Origin: Botrytis cinerea B05.10
Taxonomy: Eukaryota; Ascomycota; Leotiomycetes; Helotiales; Sclerotiniaceae
Assembly: GCF_000143535.2 (NCBI RefSeq)
Contig: NC_037310.1
Location: forward strand, 1,860,001 to 1,924,000
Length of the DNA stretch: 64,000 nt
Reading direction: 5' to 3'
The position numbers and the translations under genes are program-made. Under the pieces are notes generated by a model. It did not search any database, had not been told where the DNA came from, and saw only the letters and a program-made list of their open reading frames with translations. The number at the start of each line of letters is the position of its first letter. The first letter of the stretch is position 1. This document shows positions 53,737 to 64,000 of the stretch, piece after piece.

Positions 53737-54570
53737 CTATGTCCCCAAGACGAGACGTAGGAATTGCGAATTGTAATGAAAAACTTCGGGGTCAACATCA
53801 TTTCTAGCTGTTACCCTAACAAGCATCGCCATTTTATCTTGCCAATTTCGATCTGATCTGGACATGACCCTGTCGTTCCATCTATCGAACCACCAATGTT
53901 TAGAACACTGCCCCATGGCTTTTGCTGAACAAACCAGTTTTGGCCAGTGTGTCGGCCAGCCATGTTCAACTTCATCTACCTTATCGAAACACATTTGCGC
54001 AAACATGTATCCATACCTCCTCATGCCCGCTATGTCATCATGATGACAAGCGATGGCCAATTCTTCCAATCCTTCGAACCTCTTGAATTCTCGTAGGTTA
54101 TCAAACACGTGCGGAATCAGGTAGTGCTCGTGTATGAGAATCTTTTTTATCTTCCTACATTCTTCATCCGTGATTTTCCCACCCAGTCGACCAGGTATGC
54201 TTCCCATTGATGGCCAGTTGAAGCACAAGAAGTCTTGATCATAATTGATGCAGGTGTGAGAGAAGATGGGAGATGAGAAAGTCCAATAGGCAAGTGATAT
54301 TGAACGAGACTCGCTTGAGGTATGAAGCATAGCAGGGGGCTTCCGATCAGAAACGAAACGATTTACTGATGGGGACCATGATAGACCAATATATGGCGAG
54401 GTGAGCAAGATGGCGTAGTTCCAGATTTGAAGACGAAGTTCAGTGGGTAGCTTTGCGAATAAGTGGAAGGACGTAGGAAGCTCAGTTGAAGATGGTGCTT
54501 TGTCGGTGCAGCAAGTCATTCCTAGACACATCTTGGTGCGAGGAGATGGGTGAAATATAGGTTCTGTCAA
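53737..54570 (-). CDS. 2EXR-domain protein
   Basis: Member of the large family of 2EXR-domain proteins that is greatly expanded in filamentous ascomycetes; function unknown. Single frame of 277 codons. The domain opens with FHLFAKLPTELRLQIWNYAI, the defining LPxELRxxIW pattern, near residue 35, followed by PAMLHTSSESRSISLAYWTF and YDQDFLCFNW. The middle part has DNLREFKRFEGLEELAIACH, a usual second element of these proteins, and the C-terminus is Trp/Asp-rich. No signal peptide or membrane segment. The start at 54570 is the first ATG; an internal Met at residue 14 is also possible. Neighbours give no hint of a role. Confidence 0.85.
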   Translation of the reverse strand: MTEPIFHPSPRTKMCLGMTCCTDKAPSSTELPTSFHLFAKLPTELRLQIWNYAILLTSPYIGLSWSPSVNRFVSDRKPPAMLHTSSESRSISLAYWTFSSPIFSHTCINYDQDFLCFNWPSMGSIPGRLGGKITDEECRKIKKILIHEHYLIPHVFDNLREFKRFEGLEELAIACHHDDIAGMRRYGYMFAQMCFDKVDEVEHGWPTHWPKLVCSAKAMGQCSKHWWFDRWNDRVMSRSDRNWQDKMAMLVRVTARNDVDPEVFHYNSQFLRLVLGT

Positions 54571-55024
54571 AGTGGTAATGCAGTAGAGATCTTGCGGCTA
54601 GTAGTGACATTTGTGGCTCTGTCTCTCAATATTTGGCTCGGGGTCAAGGAATGGCAATTGGCATCATGAAATAGCTAAAGGCAAACAAGTGAAAACAATC
54701 GCATACACGCAAGCAGGAGACGGGATATATATAAATGGACAAACCTTACAGCTGTTGGCGTTTCGCAATGTGAGGAGGGGCAAGATCCTTGTACATGGTT
54801 GTACTGTGCTCTGAAAGTATACCATAAATACCGCTGGGACCTCTTTACCGATACGAGATGCGGTGATGTGATGTGATGAAGAATCATTTTTGGTAACATC
54901 CAAGTCCCCCGCACCAATCTTGGGTATATTCGTTTCATTCTTCATGGCGGGACAAAAATAGTACCTGACATGTGTCTTGAGTCCGACAAGAAGCCGGACA
55001 ACAAATAAATCCACCAAAATGCTA

Positions 55025-55060
55025 AAAATGCCAAAATGCCAAAATGCCAAAATGCCAAAA
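55025..55060. repeat. 8-bp tandem repeat (AAAATGCC)4
   Basis: Four perfect copies of AAAATGCC followed by AAAA. Non-coding. Confidence 0.95.
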
Positions 55061-55338
55061 GCGCTACAATGTGCCGTCCTTTTCGTAAATAGAAAACAAT
55101 TCGTTTCCAAATCTTGATACTATCGAAAAGGAAACCTACTTAGATTAAATTGGCCTGCAAATAGCAACAATTTAATTTGATGGAGGATTTCTTTTTCGGT
55201 TTGAGGGTGGTACGATTTGATATTGGAAAAAGCATCTGAAGAAGCGCCGAATGAAGAAATGAACAGCCATGTAATGCAATGCACGTGAATCGACTGCTTG
55301 GCTGTCTGGCAGACGTACGCTTACGCAGGCAGGGAGAT

Positions 55339-55362
55339 GTGTATATATATACATATATACAC
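55339..55362. repeat. Near-palindromic TA-rich element
   Basis: 24 bp with GTGTATATA at the left and TATATACAC at the right; the ends are exact inverted copies and only the centre deviates. It lies about 320 bp upstream of FRS2. Confidence 0.75.
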
Positions 55363-55681
55363 GTGAATTGAGATGTTGAATATTGGTGCGTGTCCAAAAG
55401 CCAATTCATCTACCTCGCACCCAGATATCTACCTCCGCTTGAAGAAACACGTTTATATATGATGAGTGACGGGATGGCGGGATGACTGAGTGAAGAGGGA
55501 GGAGTGGGAGTAGGAGTGGGAGTTTTGTGCTTGCGGGAGTGAGGGGTCGGATAAAAACCCCTCCTAATGCCTTAAATCAATTTCAGGCATCACCACACCT
55601 GAACCTTCAAAATTATTGAGTTTGAGTCACCTCTAACATTTATTATACTATTGTAACAACGAACTTGTAATTCTTCCAAAA

Positions 55682-57358
55682 ATGGCGTCCGATCTACCGT
55701 CTGAGATTCTTCAAGCTCTCTCCAAAAATGACAACATCCTTTCCTCGGAAGCATTCCCTTCCCAAAAGTCCACCGACATTAAGGGTGCTTTGGACAGACT
55801 TGGTTCAAGGTCTATGATCACATACGAAACAATAGATCGCGAAGAAGTTATACTGGAAGCAGAGGCTGAAGAAATTGCCAACAATGGTAGTCATGAGGCA
55901 CGAGTCTTTGAGGCTCTACAAAAGGCAATGGATGGGCTCACAGTTTCTGAATTAGAAGCTGCTGTGGGAGATAAGAACGTTGTCAAGGTTGGTCAAGGTA
56001 AAGCATTCAAGTCGAAGTGGATTGCGAAAGGTAAAGATGGAAAGCTGGTAGCATCAGTGAGTTACTTTTCTCCAATTCTACAGAGTTCGTTCTAAGTCTT
56101 GCAGACCGATTCTATCCAGGACACAACTCGAGAACAGCTCCAAATTATCCAAAAGACTCGTGCGCACCCAGATCCAAAAGTTATCACAGAGCTCAAGAAA
56201 CGTAAGCTGGTGAAGATGCAGAAGGTTACCAGCTTTAAGATCTCGAAAGGACCCAAATTCGCCTTGGAAATGATCAAGGAAGAGACAGATTTGACAGCAG
56301 ACATGCTTGCATCGTAGGTTTCAGCGACACTTTGAAATATAAAAAGTGCTCACATATTTAGGGGTGCCTGGAAAACCGCCGCTTTCAAACCATACAACTT
56401 CAAATCTCTTGGAGCAGACCAAAACTCTGGTGCATTACATCCTCTAAACAAAGTACGACATGAATTTCGCCAAATTTTCTTCGAAATGGGTTTCGAGGAA
56501 ATGCCAACCAATAACTTCGTCGAAACCGGCTTCTGGAACTTCGACGCTCTCTTTGTCCCACAACAACATCCCGCGAGAGATTTACAAGATACTTTCTATA
56601 TTTCGGATCCTAAAACTGCAGACAAACCACGCGCAGTGGATGGGGAGGACAAAGCTGACTACGAGGCATTGTGGAAGAATGTACAAGAAGTTCATCAAGA
56701 AGGAAAATACGGATCGATTGGTTATAGATACCCTTGGGCTGCGGATGAATCTTTACGATTAGTTCTTAGAACACACACGACTGCGACCTCGACAGCAATG
56801 TTACACAAATTAGCCCAACAAAAGGGACCCGATGGACGACCACCGCCAGCAAGATACTTCTCCATCGATCGTGTGTTCCGTAATGAAACCGTTGATGCCA
56901 CCCATCTTGCCGAGTTCCACCAAGTTGAGGGTGTTATTGCAGATTATGGATTGTCCTTGGGAGGTCTTATGGAATTCATGGAGGTCTTCTTCAACAAAAT
57001 GGGCCTTGAAGATTTGCGTTTCAAGCCAGCTTATAATCCTTACACCGAGCCAAGTATGGAAATTTTCAGTTACCACAAGGGTCTCGGCAAACTGGTTGAA
57101 ATCGGAAACAGTGGAATGTTCAGGCCAGAAATGCTGGAGGCAATGGGTTTACCAAAAGATATGAAAGTCTTTGGTTGGGGATTGAGTTTGGAGCGTCCAA
57201 CTATGATTAAATATAAGGTAAGATTTCTCCCACACTCTTGGATCATAAAACCAATCTAATCTGTGTCTTAGGTGAACAATATCAGAGAATTGTTAGGCCA
57301 CAAGGTTGACTTGAATTTCATCGAGAGAAATCCAGCTGTCAGACTAGACAAATCATAA
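55682..57358 (+). CDS. FRS2: Cytosolic phenylalanyl-tRNA synthetase, alpha (catalytic) subunit
   Basis: Charges tRNA-Phe with phenylalanine in the cytosol as the catalytic subunit of an alpha2beta2 enzyme. Exons: 55682-56056, 56105-56313, 56362-57217 and 57272-57358, 508 codons plus stop. The N-terminal winged-helix repeats (residues 1-190) include [20 protein letters not shown] and [19 protein letters not shown]. The class II core starts at [20 protein letters not shown] (motif 1), continues with [33 protein letters not shown], motif 2 [19 protein letters not shown] and [16 protein letters not shown], then [16 protein letters not shown], and motif 3 [16 protein letters not shown]. The last exon encodes [19 protein letters not shown]. 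Length equals the usual fungal subunit. Confidence 0.96.
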
Positions 57359-57543
57359 GGGGTTAGATAGGTCTATAAAATAAATGGTTACACGGTTAAA
57401 AGACAATTGATACCCATGAATTCCTATCATCTTAAGCACCGTGAAGGGATTCAAGGTATAATGGCTTCGAGTTAATGATCAAAACGGATTGATAATGGAT
57501 ATCATATTACAATTAAAAATTCCATGATACAAATCAATGATCG

Positions 57544-58581
57544 CTAATCGTGATCTTCCTCCGTTAAACCTGGACAGCCATCCATTGAATCGTCGGGATA
57601 TGTGTATTTGCAAAAGAAGCAATAATTGTACTGCGACCTCAAATGTTCAACGATTTTTTGTAGTCTCTCAGCCGGTTCCAGTAGATTGAAAGCATCTAGC
57701 TCCGGGTCCTCTTCTTCCAAATCCTCCACAAGAGTATGCTGGATCCTGTCCTTTCCAAGTGCTCTCTTATCATCCTTATCTTCGTCCGCATCATCGTAGG
57801 TCGGTAAACGTGATAAACTTTGTTGGAGATCATATCTCATCCTTCTATCCCTTTCCTTTTCTTCGCGCTTTCGAACTAATCCTCTCCATAAAATGTTGAT
57901 CTGCTTCAACGGTGTGGTTGATATTTTGCGTTTCAGTTCGTCCTTAGTATCCCCAGATTCCTCGCTCACGTTATCAATCGCATTCTCCACTTCCTCTTCC
58001 TCTCTTTCCCCATGCATCCTCTCCGCAACTCTCATCGCTGCGCCTACCATCCCTTCCAATCTCGCATCCTCCCTCTCTTTCCTAACCCTCTCCCTATACT
58101 CCCCCTCCTCAGCCTTAACCCTCTTCCCCTCCCTCTCCACCTCCTCCCTAAACTTCCTCTTCTTCTCTTCATCCAACCCAATCCCCCCCTTCCCTTCCTT
58201 GATCGTCACTCCCACCGGCTCCAACCTCGCCCCCACATTATCCTTCGCCCCCAGCGCAACTCCAGGCTTAAACCCCATCTTCGCCATCATCTTCAATCCC
58301 TTACTATTCGCATTCTCCGGCGCCTCCAGCATCGATTTCGACAGCGCGTCTTCCCTTGCAGCATGTTCCTCGGCCGCTATCTCAGCTTTCGACTTCGTGC
58401 GCGATCGCGCTTCGGATTCTCGCTGTATCCGCTGTCGTCGTTGGGTGTATGTTTCCTTCTCTCGCGGCTTAACGGGCTCGGAAATTATCATGTTCATATA
58501 GTCATCCTCCTCATCTTCTTCTTCTCCTCCTTGCGCAGCTTCATTCGAAGCTTCTGCGGCTTTGAAATCTTCTTCGGTCAT
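57544..58581 (-). CDS. G-patch domain protein (GPATCH11/DUF4187 type)
   Basis: Probable nuclear RNA-related protein; G-patch domains usually activate DEAH helicases. Single frame of 345 codons. After an acidic N-terminus (EEEDEEDDYMNMII) and a basic/Glu-rich segment, the G-patch reads KGLKMMAKMGFKPGVALG, ending in GIGLDEEKKRKF, about residues 93-142. A long charged coiled coil follows. The C-terminal DUF4187 part has LLEPAERLQKIVEHLRSQYN, then YCFFCKYTYPDDSMDGCPGL with the conserved Cys set, and EEDHD at the end. This domain order is that of GPATCH11. Codons in the 58.0-58.3 kb part are unusually rich in G and A on the coding strand. Convergent with FRS2, 185 bp between stops. Confidence 0.9.
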   Translation of the reverse strand: MTEEDFKAAEASNEAAQGGEEEDEEDDYMNMIISEPVKPREKETYTQRRQRIQRESEARSRTKSKAEIAAEEHAAREDALSKSMLEAPENANSKGLKMMAKMGFKPGVALGAKDNVGARLEPVGVTIKEGKGGIGLDEEKKRKFREEVEREGKRVKAEEGEYRERVRKEREDARLEGMVGAAMRVAERMHGEREEEEVENAIDNVSEESGDTKDELKRKISTTPLKQINILWRGLVRKREEKERDRRMRYDLQQSLSRLPTYDDADEDKDDKRALGKDRIQHTLVEDLEEEDPELDAFNLLEPAERLQKIVEHLRSQYNYCFFCKYTYPDDSMDGCPGLTEEDHD

Positions 58582-59241
58582 GATGGATGAATAAATATAA
58601 ATAATCGTTATGTCTCGCAGGAAAAACAGCCAATCGAATACACTCCTCAGCTTTCAAAAAAGGTTTGTTGCACGTCTGTCCGCGATTTCAACTTTGGGGC
58701 TTTTGGGAATTGTATGAATTTGATTGCAGATTTCGAAAGAGGGGCGTTGCGCGATTACGAAAAAAAATTGTCCCGGGGGTTTGGAAGCAATAATTGAGGT
58801 GCGACGGTGAGGGGCGTTTCGAGAGATTTTGGGAAAGGCTGTGGGTTTGTCTCGAGGCTATCGATTTTACACACCAAAATTTGTGTCACCGCCTTGGGCA
58901 AAATCTTGAAATTGTCCAATGATATGAATGCCGAGGTATAGCTTAGGTGCTAACCCTCAGGGTTCCTTTGGATTCACTACTGATGAGGCTATCGTTCTTA
59001 GTTCAGACGATGTATTCTTCGTAGATTGCGCCTTCATGGCATCTACTTGTCTATTCCTTTCGTTCTACGGCATTTACAAAGCATTGAGGCAATTCACTCA
59101 TCAATGATCATCTCCACATATCTAGTATTTCCATTCACCAAGGGAGATGGTGCAAGGCAAGCATGCAATTGGCTCTCTAAAAATTAAGTCATGGGGTATT
59201 TGTATGTTATTCTACATGGATTGGGGAATGCCTGTTCTACT
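58582..59241. other. Intergenic region
   Basis: 660 bp between two minus-strand genes: promoter of the G-patch gene and 3' end of the PPR gene. Nothing else seen. Confidence 0.45.
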
Positions 59242-61952
59242 TTACACCTCCAACAATTCCTCATCTGCTGTGTTGTACACCATCCAAGGAACACAATCAG
59301 GAACACCCATCATCTTCGCCGCCGTTTGGGATGATTTGACGATATCCATACGTCCTTCTTGACCACCATTCACCTGTAGTGCAACGATACGTAGAAGGTC
59401 CGACAATAACGTTAATGCCTCCTCTGATTTTGCTTGCTCTTGCAAGTCGTCATAAACTATCCCTAAATCCGCTAAAGCCTCAATTCTTTGCGATTGGAGC
59501 ATAGCTAGAACTTTCGTGACTTGTCGTACTCTCTCCTTTGTACCCTTATTGATATTGAGACGTCTTAGTCTAGGCCCAGTCGTAGCGCCAATTGCTGTTA
59601 TTTGTAAAATAATGTTGCGTGCAGTATCATCCGTAGGATATGTTCCAAAATACTTTTGCATGGCACGCAAGGCGACTGCAGTTCCCGGTTGATCGTCCAC
59701 CAAACCGAAGTTCAATATGATTGAATTATAAATGTCCTTTGGTAAATCATCTTTTCCAAGCTCTGCCTTCAACTCATGTCGCCATCTCATCATTTCTGCA
59801 AACAACTCTGCGGGGGTAAAAAATGTATGGCGTCTATGTCTTTGCATATTTCGTTGCTTTAAACTGTGCCACAATTGCAAAAAGGTCTCAATGTCAGGCT
59901 TCACTCCGTCGCTGACGAAGCTATAGTACATCTCTTTGGTGTCCAGAGAGGATTTTGATTCAGCTTTGATTGCTGTGTTCATGAAGTAGGTATTTGCTGG
60001 GATTTTTGCTTTCCCTAATGTTGTGTAAAGGTCCAAAAGTTGTTCATGTTTCTGCCCTTTCACATATTGGTCCATGAGAATTGCAAATGTTTCGATTGTG
60101 GCAGGGGGGTGGAGGTTGAAGCTGGCAAGTTTGTACTCTCGCTTGTTTGTCCCCTTCACAGCCGTTAAAGGGGGTAACAACACCTTAACACCTTGATCTC
60201 GAGCCTTAACGAAATCAAGTCTTGCTGCAATCATAGACCAGCCCATTTCCTCGGCTAGTTTTCTGTTCTTCAATTTGCCAGAACGGAACCAAGCACCCAT
60301 AAGCCCATTTGTGAATTTGGCATCAGGGCAAATCCCGAAGTCTCGCATTAGATCAAGTACTCTGCTGGCTTCGTCAAGATCGCCACTGCCAATCAGCTTC
60401 TTCATCCATTTGCCGAAGAAATATTTATTGTTCAGCATTGATGGAAATTGCTCATAATCTTGTGTTGTCAATGAGTCATATCGCAAAGCAGCGGGATCAT
60501 TCGAGAGCATCATATCTTTAAAGATTGCTAATGCTTCATGATGTTTACCAGCTCGCATAAAGAGTCCGCTGATTACATCGTAATCCTCCATCTCCATACT
60601 CGATCTCATGTGCTTCCGAAAGTCAAGGTAGATATTCCAAGCTTCGAGCGTACGATTTTCAATCGTTGAAGCCAAGCAGCCTTGTATTGTGTGAATAAGA
60701 ATACGGGCGCTGAGGGGATTGTTTGATCTTTGTATGACGATAGATGCTGCCTTTCTGGCTTCATCAATGTTGCCGTTCTCGGCAAACATCCGAGTACCAA
60801 GCTCCAAATATTGGTCCAAAAGACTTTCTTCTTTAGAAAAAGTCTGCCAAGCAGATTTCCATATATCAATTGCAGTCCTTGGATCTCCTTCTACAAAGAC
60901 AGCCTCGATGTATAACAACAAGGTAGGCCCTCCGAGATGTAACCCCGCTTTCTGCATATCTAATCCCAGTCGCCTCACATGCGCCATGCGGTCCAGATTT
61001 GTCGGGTCTGGCAATGAAATATAACCCCAAAGAAGTTTCCACGTTTCTGGAGAAACTTCACCAGGCTCTGACAGTATAGTCTTTCGGCATAAAACGTACT
61101 GCTTCCATAACTTGTGCATCAGGCTTTCATTCATTTGAAAATTGCTACGACCATAATGATGCTCAATTTTCTGTAATGTGCTGTTCAAAACTTTTAAATG
61201 AGGCCGGGCTGTTGGAGGATATGCCTTTTCTGGAATTAAGATGGAATTTGAGTTAGGTCTCGGGTTGGCGATGGAATTCGCCTTCGGTTCTGAGGCGAGA
61301 AATTGTTGTGTCGTGGAAGAAGTCGGAGGTGGAGATAGCTCTGTGGAAGTCTCAGCTTCATCTACAACAATTAGCAGACGTACTACGGGTCAGTACATTG
61401 AAACTTGCCTTCTTCGACAGACTTCAAGAAGTAGTTCCGTATCTTCTGCCGGTCTTCTTCTGACATAGGGCCTGGCTTGTTGGTAATGCCTTCTAGTCTA
61501 TCCACCTCCGCTTGTAGGCGTTCTATCTTTGCATCCATTGCATCTTCCCATTCCTCCATATGGAGGCTTGGTTCTTCATCTTCGTTAACCTCCTCAAGTT
61601 CTTCCGCCGAAACTTCCCCAATATCTTCTTTTATTTCTCGAACTGCCTCTTGAAGACCCTCCAGCAATTCCTCCTCTTCGGGGTCACCCTGCGCTTCTGT
61701 TCGAACACCATCTGGAGTCTCATCATAGTATTTATAAAACGGTTCATCAGTCTGCTCAACTTGTTGCGATTGCGTCTTCGAGGCAAGCGGAGGCACTTTT
61801 CCCCCTCTATCTATCGACCTCAGCGGGGTTTTTTGTGCCGTAAAATGCCTTGAAAGCAATGGTGCTCGCGGCGGGATCTGTAGTTTTGTTCGACATGACT
61901 TGCATACGAAACCACGAATACTGGAAGTGAAATTGGTGGGTGGCGGCGGCAT
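59242..61952 (-). CDS. Mitochondrial pentatricopeptide-repeat (PPR) protein
   Basis: Probably binds mitochondrial RNA and acts in expression of an organelle gene; it recalls the fungal Cya5-type PPR proteins, but the target is not known. Exons: 61952-61409 and 61361-59242, 887 codons plus stop. The N-terminus (IRGFVCKSCRTKLQIPPRAP, then LLSRHFTAQKTPLRSI) is basic, hydroxylated and free of acidic residues, as in a mitochondrial presequence. An acidic coiled segment follows, with a heptad stretch (AMDAKIERLQAEVDRLEGI). The large second exon has helical repeats, for example YDVISGLFMRAGKHHEALAI, DLDEASRVLDLMRDFGICPD, FAILMDQYVKGQKHEQLLDL and DIETFLQLWHSLKQR. The single 47-bp intron (61408-61362) uses a GC donor (AAG then GCAAGT). 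The start at 61952 is the first ATG. Divergent from ORC3, 171 bp apart. Confidence 0.85.
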
Positions 61953-62123
61953 AAGTATTGATGTTGATGGGTCCAATAAAAAAAGTTGAGGTGCGGGAAA
62001 CTTTTTTTTGATAAGCTATGATGCGCAGCATGACTTCGCTTCCCATTCGCGACAACAAATCACGACCACGTCAAAATCTCACGCGTCCCCCTTTCTTTTT
62101 CAATCGATTTATATCGATTAAAA
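61953..62123. promoter_or_regulatory. Compact bidirectional promoter, PPR gene / ORC3
   Basis: Only 171 bp separate the two divergent start codons, so both promoters and leaders must share it. It contains two near-palindromic ATCGAT-type sequences (AATCGATTTATATCGATTAA) right before ORC3. Confidence 0.6.
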
Positions 62124-64000
62124 ATGTCTTTAAACGGGGATACGAATAGTCTTGCTGGATTTGATGGAACAGAGCATCAGGTAAGTTGCGTTTCAAACTC
62201 TACTCTATATCGAACTAAATCTCAATAGGCGGCCTATGTATTTACTCCTGCCTCTGTACCTTCTGAAGACCTACTCCAGCGACCTAAGAAGCGTAGGAAG
62301 GTAGGAAAAGCGGCAACAAAAGCCCCTGAGATCAACGACGATGCAGAGCCTTTCAAACTTGCACCGTTATTTAATGAGAAGGAGTCTGAAGAACTTTCAA
62401 ATCTACGTTTAAATTTGTTTCATAAGTATTGGCCGGAAACAGAAACAAAAATTCAGGTGTGTATTCTAAGCTACAGGATCTTAACGTTACAGCTGGCTAA
62501 TACCATGATAGTCGATCCTGAATGAAGCAAATGAGGGCACTTTGTTAGAGGTCACATCCTTTGTAGAGAATGAAAGGTATGCATGATTCTGGACAATCAG
62601 TTAAATGGAGTCTGATAGACATTCAAAGGAGCATAGGCAAAGTCCCAGCAGGGTTTATTGTAACTGGGCCAAATATCGCATCTCAAGGCTTGCTATTTGA
62701 ACAACTTTCAACAAGACTTTCCAACGAGTTTAATGGTCCTGTTGTCACCCTTAGATCCGGAGAATCGTCAAATTTGAAAGCACTACTTAAAAAGCTTATT
62801 AGAGATGTTACTCATCAAAAGTCAAATGGCGAAGACGAGAATGACAATTTCCTTGAGCAAGATGTAAGCCAAATCTTTCCAAATCTCCATCTGATCTATT
62901 CTTGCTAACCCTCCAGGGCCGTAAACTTCTGAACTACGATTTGGAGACCGTTTATGGTTATGTTAAAGCCCATGGGTGCGATAAAGTGATCGTATCGTTT
63001 CAGGATAGTGAAGCATTTGACTCTGGTTTGCTTGGAGACACAATATCCTTGTTTAGGTAAGTTAATGTATGTGGTCCTTCTTTTGTCTACTTTTTAACCC
63101 TTAGGCCCTCAGCTCCTGGCTAGATCGTATCCCCTTCCTTCTGTTGTTTGGAATTGCCACATCCGTCGAGTTATTTCAAGAACGGCTTTCTCGTGTCGCT
63201 GCTCGATCTTTGCATGGAGCACAATTTGATGTAGAGCAAACAAGCTCCATCCTTGAAAATATATTCTTAAAAGTCATCGCTGGGTCGGATGCTCCAATAA
63301 GACTGGGACCAGGCATTCTATCGAGTCTTATGGAACGTCAAAATGACCATGTGCAGAGTGTGCAAGCTTTTGTTGGGGCTTTAAAGGTAACTCTTCTCTT
63401 GAATTTGTAGACAGATTTTCACTAACATTGCTAGTATGCATACATGTGCCATTTCTATGCCAACCCTTTAAGTATATTCCTTGGCCTCACAGATGAGCTT
63501 GAATTGGGCCCCCTTTTGCAAACAGAGCATTTTGAAGCTATTAGAATGCTCCCATCATTCCAAAAACATACTGAACGTCTTGTAGATCAAGGCGAATTAG
63601 AGCATGCCATGGGGCTACTTAACGATGACGGGCTCCTTCTGCAAGAGGTAAAAACTTCAATCCAAGGCAAAGATCATGCTGTGCAGAGAATTCTCCGAAC
63701 CATGCATGTTCTAGTCACCTTGGCAGTTGAAACACCGGAGAAAATCGACCTCTATATCAAAGCATCGACTGGTTCACTCAGAAACTCTGACATTGTACGT
63801 TCTATTGTGGATTCAGTCAAACGCGCCAGTCTCGATGATTTCCTAGAGATTGTAACCTCACTCAAAGAGGGCACAGAGAATGGAAGCACTGAGCTGGATC
63901 TTGAACCATGGTCGGATATGGAATCAGAATTTTATTCAGAAATTACGAGTATCAGGGAATCTGCTTCATCACTCGCAGGCTCGGGTACAGGAAAGTCTAT
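62124..64000 (+). CDS. ORC3: Origin recognition complex subunit 3 (3' end outside window)
   Basis: Subunit of the six-part ORC that marks replication origins and loads the MCM helicase; Orc3 has a degenerate AAA+ fold. Exons: 62124-62180, 62229-62456, 62512-62576, 62629-62863, 62917-63056, 63113-63386 and 63435 onward, still open at 64000. Phases agree at all six introns. The N-terminus is short and polar with KKRRKVGKAATK as a likely nuclear signal. Conserved segments: LFHKYWPETETKIQSILNEA, GKVPAGFIVTGPNIASQGLL, LLNYDLETVYGYVKAHGCDK, SSWLDRIPFLLLFGIATSVE, FQERLSRVAARSLHGAQFDV and ALKYAYMCHFYANPLSIFL. The GxxxxxGKT loop is not intact, as expected for Orc3. About 530 codons are present; a full protein should be nearer 700. 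Confidence 0.93.

Larger units (their letters stand above)
54571..55681. other. Intergenic region with small repeats, FRS2 promoter
   Basis: About 1.1 kb. It holds an 8-bp repeat (55025-55060), a near-palindromic TA-rich element (55339-55362), a G/A-rich stretch near 55495-55550 and a pyrimidine-rich leader just before FRS2. No gene is supported. Confidence 0.5.

Noticed and set aside
57893..58590. Two long plus-strand ORFs (about 200 codons) opposite the G-patch gene
   Set aside because: They are antisense shadows produced by the purine-rich coding strand of the G-patch gene.

Overview
This is a gene-rich stretch of a filamentous ascomycete (Pezizomycotina) nuclear chromosome. The evidence is eukaryotic genes with many short GT-AG introns (mostly about 45-130 bp, often with CTAAC/CTGAC-type branch sites close to the acceptor), fungal-specific proteins (CCAAT-factor HapC, 2EXR-domain protein, Kre9/Knh1-type cell-wall protein, Dsc4-like DUF1746 protein, DUF2434 membrane protein) and moderate A+T intergenic DNA. 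A leotiomycete of the Botrytis/Sclerotinia type is my guess from the general look of the proteins; I could not test it. I see no virus, transposon, CRISPR array, rRNA or convincing tRNA.

Layout. 0-6.6 kb is compact: TGS1 (-), an unresolved spliced gene (-), GRASP/Grh1 (+), OST2/DAD1 (-), a TMEM14-family protein (+), CMC2 (-) and prefoldin subunit 2 (+). A 3.1 kb gene-free stretch then precedes hapC (+, 9.7-10.8 kb). RRN3 (+), a secreted type-B carboxylesterase (-), a BTB/POZ protein (-) and a class II aldolase/adducin-like protein (-) fill 11.6-22.2 kb. The region 18.9-32 kb is looser and more accessory-like: two secreted, GPI-anchor-like Ser/Thr-rich proteins, an apparently decayed coiled-coil gene, simple-sequence repeats and G-rich tracts. 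From 31 kb on there is mostly housekeeping: PPE1 (-), a membrane protein with a degenerate alpha/beta-hydrolase domain (+), RFC2 (-), a coiled-coil protein of unknown role (-), the 6.7 kb intronless BRR2 (+), a PWWP protein (+), RCL1 (+), a Dsc4-like protein (-), a 2EXR protein (-), FRS2 (+), a G-patch protein (-), a mitochondrial PPR protein (-) and the first part of ORC3 (+, cut by the window end).

The genes do not form a biosynthetic cluster. Several act in RNA metabolism (TGS1, BRR2, RCL1, RRN3, FRS2, G-patch, PPR), DNA replication (RFC2, ORC3) or the secretory pathway (GRASP, OST2, Dsc4). All exon boundaries were placed by hand from splice motifs, reading frame and remembered family sequence. 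Most give an exactly in-frame coding sum, which I treat as the main internal check. I did not find an obvious new multi-gene system. The most interesting items are a hydrolase-like membrane protein lacking the nucleophile serine, three GC-AG introns, a coding exon made only of the ATG, a cryptic in-frame intron in RRN3, a gene apparently broken by a 1-bp shift and two TGA codons, and a perfect 81-bp coding tandem duplication.
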